Source: JAGDXZ01 sp049965975 (GTDB lineage: Archaea > Micrarchaeota > Micrarchaeia > Micrarchaeales > CABMGC01). From it: DNA of 17,921 bases. Location: positions 1-17,921 of the forward strand of contig JBMFVN010000007.1 in NCBI GenBank assembly GCA_049965975.1, read 5' to 3'. The translations under genes were made by a program, and so were the position numbers. Position 1 is the first letter of the stretch; the number at the start of each line of letters is the position of its first letter. The notes under the pieces are model-generated. The model ran no database searches. It was not told the DNA's origin and saw only the letters and a program-made list of their open reading frames with translations. Positions 7,168-13,810 of the stretch are shown in pieces.

Positions 7168-7638
7168 ATGGAAAACACAATTGAAGAAGTAAAAAAGCTT
7201 GCCAACGAGCTTGGCTTCAGGCAAACAGCACTTAACGAGTTCAAAACAGGCAAGCTATTCAAAGCAGAGAACAAAGACGTCAGCCTGCTTTTTCAGTCGA
7301 CAAGCACTGACAAGCTTCATGAAGAGCAAGTGGCTGTTTCAAAGAAAATAGCCGATTACAACCAGGCAGAAGAGTTTGGCAGAATGCTTGAGCAGGCGTA
7401 TAGAAACGACAAGAATAGCAAGCTGCTTTACGTCATAGCGAGACCGAAAGGCGACCCTGAAGCCGTTGCAAAGCTCGAGAATCCAAAGATTTATGGAGAC
7501 AGACCACAAGTTGAGAAAGCGTATGCAGGCAAATACTATTGGGAAGTTTATGTGTGCCTTGGGCCTAAAATAGATGAAACTTCTTTTGAAAACTTCAAGC
7601 AAATAGTTCGAGACCTGATTTCAATAGCCAATGCGTGA
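7168..7638 (+). CDS. Hypothetical protein, 156 aa
   Basis: I do not recognise a family. The protein is soluble and charged, with no signal peptide or membrane segment and only one cysteine, in YVCLGPKID. It has an N-terminal helix (ENTIEEVKKLANELGF), a mixed alpha/beta middle containing LLFQSTSTDKLHEEQVAVSKKIADY, and a strand-rich end (YYWEVYVCLGPKID) closing with a helix. The ATG at 7168 is supported by the TATA box at 7141-7148. The gene overlaps or abuts the GNAT acetyltransferase gene downstream, so the two are co-transcribed and possibly linked in function. Coding bias, the promoter and the tight operon make it a real gene. Confidence 0.75.
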   Translation: MENTIEEVKKLANELGFRQTALNEFKTGKLFKAENKDVSLLFQSTSTDKLHEEQVAVSKKIADYNQAEEFGRMLEQAYRNDKNSKLLYVIARPKGDPEAVAKLENPKIYGDRPQVEKAYAGKYYWEVYVCLGPKIDETSFENFKQIVRDLISIANA

Positions 7639-7642
7639 TCAA

Positions 7643-7927
7643 ATGGAAAATGAGCTTAAGATTGAGAAAACGAGAAACAAATTCTACGCAAAGACAGATC
7701 ATGGCGAAGCCTTGCTGCTCTTCAAGCCAGCAGGCAAAGGCAAGATAAACATATACCACACATTCGTGCCAGACGAAGAAAGGGGGAAGGGCATTGCTGA
7801 AAAGCTCTCAATTGCTGCTTTTGAGTACGCCAAGGAAAAGAAGCTAAAAATAATACCGGGCTGCCCTTACATAGGCTACTTTGTAGAAAAGCACCCTGAA
7901 TACAGCACCATGATTGTCTACAGGTAA
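7643..7927 (+). CDS. Minimal GNAT-family N-acetyltransferase (YjdJ/NATD1-like)
   Basis: This 94-aa protein matches the short GNAT family typified by bacterial YjdJ and eukaryotic NATD1. It has two or three opening strands, then TFVPDEERGKGIAEKLS, where RGKGIA is the acetyl-CoA pyrophosphate loop. A helix (FEYAKEKKLK) and the family end PGCPYIGYFVEKHPEY follow. The substrate is unknown; proteins of this type are too short for a separate substrate-binding domain. The ATG at 7643 follows GTGATC at 7636-7641. An in-frame ATG at 7631, overlapping the previous stop, would add four residues. The 3' end overlaps the convergent DUF92 gene by 10 bp. Confidence 0.85.
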   Translation: MENELKIEKTRNKFYAKTDHGEALLLFKPAGKGKINIYHTFVPDEERGKGIAEKLSIAAFEYAKEKKLKIIPGCPYIGYFVEKHPEYSTMIVYR

Positions 7928-8580
7928 ACTGCTAAAAGAACTGCAAGAACAGTGCCCACAATGGCGCAGCCTATGTTTGAAGTGTATTTGTTCCCTATTC
8001 CTTTCTCCTCGAAATAGCCTAGCACGGTGTCGGCTACTGCACCCAAAAACCCTGAAATTGCTATAAGCAGCAAATATGCAACAGAAAAATAGACAAGCAG
8101 AAGCGACAATGCCAAAAGAAGAGCACCTGCAAAGCTTGAAAGCGTGCCTAGAGCAGTCATCGCCCCTGATGTTCCTTTTCTAACCTTCTTAAGATTAAGC
8201 AGCATAACCGGAGTGCCGTCCAAAATGCCTATCTCGCTTGCAAACTTGTCCGCAGTAACTGCACTCATGCTTGCGGTATATGCCACTATAAGAAGCAGGC
8301 TGCTGGCAAAGTGGACATGCAGGTTTATGAAAAATGCAAGTGCCACGGCGAATGCCACAATGCCGTTTGCGACTACATTCTTCCAGCCCCTCGGCCTGTC
8401 GTAATCGCCTATTTCTGCCTTTATCTTCTTGCCCATACCTGTTACCAAAGCAGAAAGAATGAGAAAAAGAAGCAGAACAAAGACGAAATACGGGCCTGCA
8501 TAAGAGCCGAGCAAAAATATGCTAAAACCCAGCACTAATGCCGCCAGCACGCCTTTGCCGTCAAGTGTAAACAATTGCAT
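7918..8580 (-). CDS. DUF92 (TIGR00297) family integral membrane protein
   Basis: This 220-aa multi-pass membrane protein has about six hydrophobic segments. The DUF92 pattern is clear: RGWKNVVANG in the first third, then TADKFASEIGIL, then RKGTSGAMTALGTLSSFAGALLLAL, and a Gly-rich last helix pair containing a DTVLGYFEEKGIGNKYTSNI-like segment. Plant members such as VTE6 are phytyl-phosphate kinases, so a CTP-dependent isoprenoid (phospho)kinase or related lipid role is possible. The archaeal substrate is not known and this is inference. The frame extends to a TTG at 8616, but the ATG at 8580 is preferred because ATAAAAGG lies 25-32 bases before it. The gene converges on the GNAT gene. Confidence 0.88.
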   Translation of the reverse strand: MQLFTLDGKGVLAALVLGFSIFLLGSYAGPYFVFVLLLFLILSALVTGMGKKIKAEIGDYDRPRGWKNVVANGIVAFAVALAFFINLHVHFASSLLLIVAYTASMSAVTADKFASEIGILDGTPVMLLNLKKVRKGTSGAMTALGTLSSFAGALLLALSLLLVYFSVAYLLLIAISGFLGAVADTVLGYFEEKGIGNKYTSNIGCAIVGTVLAVLLAVYL

Positions 8581-8604
8581 ATATTTCACTATTATGGAAT
8601 TTGC

Positions 8605-8612
8605 CCTTTTAT
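8605..8612 (-). promoter_or_regulatory. TATA box of the DUF92 gene
   Basis: Read on the minus strand, ATAAAAGG is 25-32 bases before the ATG at 8580. This is the spacing expected for a leaderless archaeal mRNA and it argues against translation from the TTG at 8616. Confidence 0.5.
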
Positions 8613-8701
8613 GCAAAGTTTTTTAAATGTGAATTTAGCTTATATTATCAGGTTCTCGTACGTATCCTCTTACTGTGGGGAAGTATGAAACTGGTCGCCT
8701 T

Positions 8702-8729
8702 GCCAGCACGTGCACATGCATGTGCTGGC
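8702..8729. other. Strong 12-bp hairpin in the 160-bp gap between rnp2 and the DUF92 gene
   Basis: GCCAGCACGTGC (8702-8713) pairs with GCATGTGCTGGC (8718-8729) around a 4-base loop, ACAT, with a single G-T pair. It lies 12 bases past the rnp2 stop codon and could stabilise or end that minus-strand mRNA, but it is not followed by a T run on the minus strand. On the plus strand a TATA-like box (TTATATTA, 8640-8647) lies 55 bases before it, so it could instead be part of a small RNA starting near 8670. CTGG at 8691-8694 could compete for the CCAG arm. The orientation is undecided. Confidence 0.5.
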
Positions 8730-8740
8730 CTATTTCTCTG

Positions 8741-9073
8741 CTAGCTTTTCAATGAAATGCCGCCAGCTAATTCCTTTATTGTTTTTATCGTGCCGCTAGT
8801 CTTGATAGTGCAGAAGGCGATGCGCAAATCGCCGATGCGCCTTGAAAAGGCAAGGGCTAGCGCCATCTGCTTTTCATAACCCCTGTTGCATCTGAGCACG
8901 AACATATTGTCGTGAAAAACTTTTATTACAATAGGATTGGCAAAGGCATATGATGCATAGCCTACAAACTGCCTTATCGAATCGAGCAGAAGCGTTGTGT
9001 TTCTCTTGTCAAGCATGTCTAGCTGAGGAAAAGAGGCAACGAGCAAATACCTGTGCTTTCTTGCCTTTATCAT
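8741..9073 (-). CDS. rnp2: Ribonuclease P protein component 2 (Pop5)
   Basis: This 110-aa protein is the likely Pop5 subunit, which with Rpp30 activates the catalytic domain of RNase P RNA for 5' tRNA processing. The layout fits: a basic N-terminal strand (RKHRYLLVASF), a long helix (LLLDSIRQFVGYASYA), a strand (PIVIKVFHDNMFVLRCNRGYE) in the place of the family's RCxR segment, and a helix (QMALALAFSRRI). The diagnostic end is FCTIKTSGTIKTIKELAG, which resembles the SGTIK segment of Pop5. The start overlaps the rnp3 stop as ATGA. Adjacency to Rpp30 is usual in archaea and strengthens both calls. Confidence 0.82.
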   Translation of the reverse strand: MIKARKHRYLLVASFPQLDMLDKRNTTLLLDSIRQFVGYASYAFANPIVIKVFHDNMFVLRCNRGYEKQMALALAFSRRIGDLRIAFCTIKTSGTIKTIKELAGGISLKS

Positions 9074-9591
9074 AGAAAATCACTCCAAAAGCCAAGCATC
9101 TGCTTTGCCTCCGGCTCGCTGGCACCAAGCAGAAGCGTTGCTAGGTAAATAAGCTGCTTGCTTGAAGCCAGGCATGATTCTGATTCGGCGAAAGAGGCGA
9201 TGCCTATTTTCAGCCTTGCGTTCTTTGCGCGTGCAAAAACAGCTGGCGCGCTGCCAAGCATTTGGCTAAGCCTATCCTGCTCTGCACACATAAGCGTTCC
9301 TGCATTTATGACCAGGGCTTTTTCCTCTTGCTCAAGTTCGCTTATCACCTTTTGCTCTATCCTTGCGCCGAAGCCTGTAGCGATGCCCAAAACGTCCTGA
9401 TTCTTCAAAGCCTTTACTACGCTGCTTATTCCTTGGCTTTTGTCAAAATCGACGAGCATGTTTTTGAGCTTGCCTGCTTCTGAAGCCTGGCCCATCGTAA
9501 CCTCGCTGCCCAAAGTAAGCATTCTTGAAAAGCCAAGAAGCTTGGCCACTTCCTCGCTTGCCTTGAATTTTGTAACGTCAAAAAGGGCCAT
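9070..9591 (-). CDS. rnp3: Ribonuclease P protein component 3 (Rpp30), short form
   Basis: This 173-aa protein is probably Rpp30, a TIM-barrel-like RNase P subunit that pairs with Pop5. The best support is the end: IGIASFAESESCLASSKQLIYLATLLLGASEPEAKQMLG follows the family plan of a strand ending in S-x-A, then a helix that opens with the LRS-like segment, then LLG-x-x-x-x-EAK. The middle, ALVINAGTLM, fits the VEIN strand. The N-terminus (MALFDVTKFKASEEVAKLLGF) is a trimmed version of the usual DLHVH opening and lacks its histidines. Members usually have about 210-240 residues, so this one is reduced. It begins within the orc1 stop (TAATG) and ends in ATGA with rnp2. Confidence 0.72.
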   Translation of the reverse strand: MALFDVTKFKASEEVAKLLGFSRMLTLGSEVTMGQASEAGKLKNMLVDFDKSQGISSVVKALKNQDVLGIATGFGARIEQKVISELEQEEKALVINAGTLMCAEQDRLSQMLGSAPAVFARAKNARLKIGIASFAESESCLASSKQLIYLATLLLGASEPEAKQMLGFWSDFL

Positions 9592-10856
9592 TACAAGCTA
9601 CCCTGATCGCTGCCTGAAGAAGCAGAGCCTTCGCTGCCTGCTGCTGCCTGCTGCTTGCCTTCCTCGAAGAACAGGCTCTTTTCTATAGTCTCCTTTATCT
9701 TTTCTGGCATGAAAAGAAGCTTTACAAGCTTGGTGTGCCCTCTTATCCCCTTGCCGGATTCATATGAGGCGATAAGGCCCTGAAGCTCCAAGTCGGAAAG
9801 GTATTTCCTGTACCACCTCGTGCTCTTTGGCTCCCTGCCAAGCTGCTTTGATACATCAACGTATTTGTTGTAGATCTCGCCGCTGAGCAGGTATATGTCG
9901 TTGCCATCGGCTAGCTTCTTGAACTTTGTGCCGTGCAGAGTAAGCAAAGCAATTGCATAAAGAAGCAGCCTTTGGTGCTCAGGCAGAGTGGCAACGGCGT
10001 CGTAGGCTATTTCCTCCTCGGCTGCTTTCTCGGCTTCTGTAACCTGCTTCACGGTAACTGCTTGAGCCTTTTCGGCTTCAGCGAGCTCGCCTGCCTTTGA
10101 AATAATCTCGAGAGCAAGCCTCGCGTCACCGCTCTCCTTGGCTGCTATTGCTGCGGCGAGGTTTATGCTTTCATCGTCAATCTTGCCTGGCTTGAAACCC
10201 TTTGCTGCCCTGTCCTTGAGAATTGCGGCAAGCTCGTTTGCGTTATAAGGCGGAAATACAATCTCGTTCTCGTAAAGCGAAGAGAGGCTTCTCGGATCAA
10301 GGGAATCCTTGAAGGTGAGCTTGTTTGAAATTCCTACCATTGTAACGCCACCCTGCCTTAGGTCGCTGTTGGCCCTGGCAAGCGTGTAAACAAGGTCATC
10401 AAGGTCCTTCACTACGTCTATCTCGTCAAGCACAACAACAAGCACCTTGCCGTCTTCCTCAAGCCAGTTCACTATCTTCTCATATATCTCGGCTATGCCA
10501 TAGCCCCTCTTGGCGTAGAAAGGCAGGTGGTCGCTAACTATCTTGCTAAGCACCCTGAAGCGCGAGTTGTATATCCTGCAATTGACATATGAAATTTTTG
10601 CCTTTATACTCGGCAGCTTGTTTATCTCGTCTATAACATGCTTCATGCATGATGTTTTGCCGCTTCCTGTCCTGCCGTAAATGAACAAGTTCCTGCCGCG
10701 CTCGCCCTTGAGAGAAGGAGCAAGCGCCCTTTCTATCGCTTCTATTTGGTCTCCCCTGAAAAGAAGGGTATCGGGCACATAGTGTGGCGAAAGAACTTCC
10801 CTGTTTGCAAAAATCTCTGACTCCTTGAACAAGTCGGCAAACGTGCCCTCTGCCAC
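9591..10856 (-). CDS. orc1/cdc6: Replication initiator Orc1/Cdc6
   Basis: This 421-aa AAA+ protein binds origin DNA and loads the MCM helicase. Walker A GRTGSGKT is at 61-68, Walker B VVVLDEID at 140-147, sensor 1 Asn at 178 (GISNK) and sensor 2 Arg at 246 (GDAR). A C-terminal winged-helix DNA-binding domain (about 285-400) contains STRWYRKYLSDLELQGLI. A low-complexity Ala/Gly/Ser tail ends the protein. The start is GTG at 10856, preceded by GGGGGAT on the minus strand. It lies 12 bases after the mrp stop and its own stop overlaps the rnp3 start, so it is inside an operon. No origin recognition box repeats were found beside it, so the window gives no evidence for an adjacent origin. Confidence 0.95.
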   Translation of the reverse strand: MAEGTFADLFKESEIFANREVLSPHYVPDTLLFRGDQIEAIERALAPSLKGERGRNLFIYGRTGSGKTSCMKHVIDEINKLPSIKAKISYVNCRIYNSRFRVLSKIVSDHLPFYAKRGYGIAEIYEKIVNWLEEDGKVLVVVLDEIDVVKDLDDLVYTLARANSDLRQGGVTMVGISNKLTFKDSLDPRSLSSLYENEIVFPPYNANELAAILKDRAAKGFKPGKIDDESINLAAAIAAKESGDARLALEIISKAGELAEAEKAQAVTVKQVTEAEKAAEEEIAYDAVATLPEHQRLLLYAIALLTLHGTKFKKLADGNDIYLLSGEIYNKYVDVSKQLGREPKSTRWYRKYLSDLELQGLIASYESGKGIRGHTKLVKLLFMPEKIKETIEKSLFFEEGKQQAAAGSEGSASSGSDQGSL

Positions 10857-10868
10857 AAAATCCCCCGG

Positions 10869-11675
10869 TTACTGCTTTACTAATTTGTTTGCTATACTTA
10901 TAAATTCTTCCCTTATCTCCTTGTCTTCAGCAACAGGCACTTTGCCTCTGTCGCTAAGCTCGTCAAATTTTGAGTCTGTTTTCACTGTGCCTAGAACACT
11001 CGTGTTAAGCGCTTCTGCAACCTCTTTTGCGCCTACTGCAATGCCGCTTGACATATCTTCCACAACTCCAAGCACACTTACTCCAAGGCGCTTTGCCATG
11101 CGGCCAGACCTTATTGCATTCAACGCTGCAATGTGCTGTGGGGTTGTGACTATTATAAAGCCGTCAAGGTCAAGAAGCTGCATTATGCTAAGAGGCGCAT
11201 CGCTTGTCCCCGGAGGCAGGTCTACTATCAGGTAGTCGAGCTCACCCCAGGCAGTATTCTCCATGAAGTCTTCTACCATTTTTGCGATTAACGGCCCGCG
11301 CCATATTATCGGCTTTGAAACATCGTCTGTATACATAGTAGTTGAGATCACTTTTATTCCATCTTTGACTAGAGGCTGGAGCGGATATGCCCCTTCGCCT
11401 TTCTCTGTTATTCCGAGGAAAAGGGTAACGTTAGGCGTGTCGATATCGGCATCGAGTATGCCTACCTTGTAACCGAGCTCCTTGAAAGCATAGGCAAGGT
11501 TTATGGCTATTGTTGTCTTGCCAACTCCTCCTTTTGCACTGTAAATTCCAATCTTGTGCTTGACCTTTTCCAGATTGGCCTTGACAAGGGTCTTCTTTGA
11601 AAGAACTCCGGCAAGGAAAGAATTGCTTGCTGTTGAGCCTGTAGCAGCATCGCTTGTTTTGTTATCAGCTGGCAT
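10869..11675 (-). CDS. Mrp/NBP35-like P-loop ATPase lacking all cysteines
   Basis: This 268-aa MinD/Mrp-type ATPase has a deviant Walker A, KGGVGKT (48-54). ILDADIDTPN is the switch I region, YLIVDLPPGTSDAPLS the Walker B/switch II region, and TTPQHIAALNA is also conserved. These are hallmarks of Mrp/ApbC/NBP35 proteins, which bind and pass on iron-sulfur clusters through a CPxC pair. Here the matching place reads VEDMSSGIAVGAKEV and there is no cysteine anywhere in the protein. A cluster carrier role of the usual kind is therefore unlikely; a ParA/MinD-like switch or a regulatory role is possible. The first 35 residues are a polar Ser/Ala/Thr-rich tail. It is the first gene of the operon with orc1, rnp3 and rnp2. 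Confidence 0.88.
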   Translation of the reverse strand: MPADNKTSDAATGSTASNSFLAGVLSKKTLVKANLEKVKHKIGIYSAKGGVGKTTIAINLAYAFKELGYKVGILDADIDTPNVTLFLGITEKGEGAYPLQPLVKDGIKVISTTMYTDDVSKPIIWRGPLIAKMVEDFMENTAWGELDYLIVDLPPGTSDAPLSIMQLLDLDGFIIVTTPQHIAALNAIRSGRMAKRLGVSVLGVVEDMSSGIAVGAKEVAEALNTSVLGTVKTDSKFDELSDRGKVPVAEDKEIREEFISIANKLVKQ

Positions 11676-11678
11676 AGC

Positions 11679-11685
11679 ATCACCT
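11679..11685 (-). promoter_or_regulatory. Strong ribosome binding site of the mrp-like gene
   Basis: On the minus strand AGGTGAT lies 3 bases before the ATG at 11675 and matches the end of the archaeal anti-Shine-Dalgarno pairing. It fixes the start codon of the first gene of the mrp-orc1-rnp3-rnp2 operon. Confidence 0.6.
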
Positions 11686-11705
11686 TTTATAACTAAGTAA
11701 TAAAC

Positions 11706-11713
11706 AAATAAAT
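11706..11713 (-). promoter_or_regulatory. TATA-like box of the mrp-orc1-rnp3-rnp2 operon
   Basis: ATTTATTT on the minus strand is 31-38 bases before the ATG at 11675. Transcription would start near 11682-11686, just at the AGGTGAT site. It shares a 110-bp AT-rich gap with the promoter of the divergent glycosyltransferase gene. Confidence 0.4.
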
Positions 11714-11750
11714 CTTAGTGTATTTTTGAAAATAAAAAGAACAGAGATAC

Positions 11751-11759
11751 TATTTAATA
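11751..11759 (+). promoter_or_regulatory. TATA box of the glycosyltransferase gene
   Basis: TATTTAATA lies 27-35 bases before the ATG at 11786 and no ribosome binding site is visible, which suggests a leaderless mRNA. It also argues against a TTG start at 11726, which would place the box inside the coding region. Confidence 0.5.
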
Positions 11760-11785
11760 AGCAAAAGCGTTATCTTATCGGTAAA

Positions 11786-13000
11786 ATGATAAAAGTATTG
11801 ATAATAGAGTCTGGCTCTTTCAAGAACATAGGCGGGGCTGCAAAGGACAGCCTTGAGCTTTACAAATATTTATCTAAAAAGCCAGACATGCAAGTAGAAA
11901 TCTACGGCAGCTTTGAAGAGCTCGGATACAAGTCGAGAACCCGCCTTGATAGCATATATGCTAAAAAATTTGACATATTGATGCTCAACTCTATAAGGGA
12001 CGTACCCATAGCCGAGAAGTACATTTCGCTTCATGAAAAGGTTGCTTGCGTTTACGTTGACAGGGGCGATGTACTGACGCACCATGCGCATGCCCCTGCT
12101 AAAAGGCTTTTGAGCAAAGCAATTGGCCTGATTGAAAGCCGCATCGAGCCAAGCAGGCTAGACAAGGCGACAACAGAAATTGCAAGCAGGTCAGAATCCA
12201 AGTTGGTAAAGGCAGCAAGAAACTATGCCTCAAAGGTTTATGCAATAAGGCTTTTTGAAAGACTTAAAAAATTCATGTCGTGCTATGTCGCAATAAACGC
12301 AGAACAGGCGCTGCTTGCAAGGAAAGTCTTGAAACTGAAAGCAATCGAGTACATACCTATTGCGCCGCATAAGGAATTCAGGAAGATAAAGGTGAAAAAG
12401 GACTACGCAGGCGCGCTTTACGTCGGCAGGCTAGAGGAAACGCAGAAAAACGTAAGCTTCATGATAAAAGGGGTATACAGGACAAAAAAGGAGCACAAGG
12501 AGCTGGCTGGCAAGGAGCTGCTTAGAATAATAGGCGAAGGCCCCGACGAGCAATACTACAAGGCAATGGTGAGCAGGCTCGGACTGCAGTCAAACATAAG
12601 CTTTCTAGGATTCAAAGCATATGGCGAGCTCGTAAAGCAATACAACAACTGCGGCTTTTTGGTGTCGTGCTCAAGATGGGAGAGCTTTGGGAGGGTGTTC
12701 ATAGAGGCTATGATGTGCGGCGTGCCTGTTCTGCTCAACGATCGGAACAACAAGCTCGTTAGCGTAGAACCAGAGAGATATGTTGTGCAAGACCGCGTTA
12801 CCGGCCTTGTCTACCATTACAACAGCCTGCGAGACTTTGCTGATAAGTTTTACGCACTTTACTCTGATTCGAAGCTCAGAGCCAGGCTTTCGAAAAACGC
12901 CTATGCATTTGCCAAAAGCAAATTCAGCATAGAAAGAACATATGAAAAGTATTATAAGCTGTTCAAGGACCTAGCAAGCAGGCAGGCTCAGAGCCCATAG
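11786..13000 (+). CDS. Glycosyltransferase family 4 (GT-B fold)
   Basis: This 404-aa GT-B enzyme transfers a sugar from an activated donor to an unknown acceptor at the cytoplasmic face. The N-terminal acceptor domain opens with MIKVLIIESGSFKNIGGAAKD, the Gly-rich loop of the family. The C-terminal donor domain begins near residue 200 with YVGRLEETQKN. LRIIGEGPDEQYY, ISFLGFK and the EX7E motif in ESFGRVFIEAMMCGVPVL follow; the two Glu contact the donor and its ribose. There are no membrane helices. It stands alone on its strand, divergent from the mrp operon. Glycosylation of surface proteins such as the sequon-rich 503-aa protein is a natural guess but not shown. The end LASRQAQSP precedes a promoter gap. 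Confidence 0.92.
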   Translation: MIKVLIIESGSFKNIGGAAKDSLELYKYLSKKPDMQVEIYGSFEELGYKSRTRLDSIYAKKFDILMLNSIRDVPIAEKYISLHEKVACVYVDRGDVLTHHAHAPAKRLLSKAIGLIESRIEPSRLDKATTEIASRSESKLVKAARNYASKVYAIRLFERLKKFMSCYVAINAEQALLARKVLKLKAIEYIPIAPHKEFRKIKVKKDYAGALYVGRLEETQKNVSFMIKGVYRTKKEHKELAGKELLRIIGEGPDEQYYKAMVSRLGLQSNISFLGFKAYGELVKQYNNCGFLVSCSRWESFGRVFIEAMMCGVPVLLNDRNNKLVSVEPERYVVQDRVTGLVYHYNSLRDFADKFYALYSDSKLRARLSKNAYAFAKSKFSIERTYEKYYKLFKDLASRQAQSP

Positions 13001-13014
13001 AAAAGGCAGAAAGG

Positions 13015-13021
13015 TATAAAA
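13015..13021 (+). promoter_or_regulatory. Candidate TATA box for the psmA-exosome operon
   Basis: TATAAAA at 13015-13021, preceded by AAAGG, is the best TATA match in the 101-bp gap before psmA. A start near 13043 would give a leader of about 60 nt. Weaker AT-rich options, TTTTATT (13064-13070) and TTATATTAA (13084-13092), lie closer to the ATG at 13102. The first of these would suit a nearly leaderless mRNA. Confidence 0.4.
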
Positions 13022-13101
13022 GCATTTAAAGCTAATAGGTATTGTCTGCTTGTAAGAGAATCATTTTATTCTTTTGCAGCACATTATATTAAGGGATTTT
13101 T

Positions 13102-13797
13102 ATGTATCCGAACATACAGGCATATGACAGGGGCGTTATGTTCAACCCTGACGGCAGGCTTTTCCAAGTAGAGTATGCTAGAGAAGCTGTAAGGAAGGGC
13201 GGAGCTGCACTCGGCATGGTATTGAAAAACGGAGTACTATTCGTGGCGCACAAGAACATTGACGAGCCTCTGGCTGTGCTTAAAAGCCTTGAAAAGGTAT
13301 TTTACATAGACTCGCATATAGGCGCCACTTATTCTGGCATACAGGCTGACGCTCTTCACCTCATAGACATCGCGAGGCAGACAGCGCAGACGCACAGGCT
13401 TATCTACGACGAGGTCAAATCAGTAGCAGCAATAACTAAGGAGCTTAGCGAGTACATACTGCAGGCCACATTCTACGGCGGCGTTAGGCCTTACGGCATA
13501 TCGCTTATAATAGGAGGCATAGACACAGAGCCTAGGCTTTTCATGGTCGACCCTGGTGCCGCTCTCCTTGGCTACAAGGCGGTCGCTGTAGGCAACGGCT
13601 CCAAGATTGCAAACGACACGCTTGAGAAAGAGTACAAGGACAACATGAGCCTCGAAGACGGAATAGAGCTCGGGGTAAAGATACTAAAGAAGATAAGCGA
13701 AACAAAGATCTCGAGCGAATATGTAGATATAGGCTATGTTGAAGACGGCACTCCTTTCAGGATACTTAATCAGGACGAAGTTGAGAAATATTTCTGA
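13102..13797 (+). CDS. psmA: 20S proteasome subunit alpha
   Basis: This 231-aa subunit forms the outer seven-membered rings of the 20S proteasome and gates substrate entry. The N-terminal gate segment YDRGVMFNPDGRLFQVEYAREAV is the alpha-type H0 helix and signature. LYTYSGIQAD-like (YSGIQADALHLID) and GVRPYGISLIIGGID are the conserved core elements. No propeptide or N-terminal catalytic Thr is present, as expected for alpha. The C-terminus (LNQDEVEKYF) is acidic. It is the first gene of the exosome superoperon and lies 13 bases before sbds. The beta subunit is not in the window. Confidence 0.97.
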   Translation: MYPNIQAYDRGVMFNPDGRLFQVEYAREAVRKGGAALGMVLKNGVLFVAHKNIDEPLAVLKSLEKVFYIDSHIGATYSGIQADALHLIDIARQTAQTHRLIYDEVKSVAAITKELSEYILQATFYGGVRPYGISLIIGGIDTEPRLFMVDPGAALLGYKAVAVGNGSKIANDTLEKEYKDNMSLEDGIELGVKILKKISETKISSEYVDIGYVEDGTPFRILNQDEVEKYF

Positions 13798-13810
13798 AAT
13801 TGTGAATTTT

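Noticed and set aside
10857..11785. Replication origin next to orc1/cdc6
   Set aside because: The gap before orc1 is 12 bases and the next gap (11676-11785) shows no repeated origin recognition boxes, only promoter-like AT-rich sequence.
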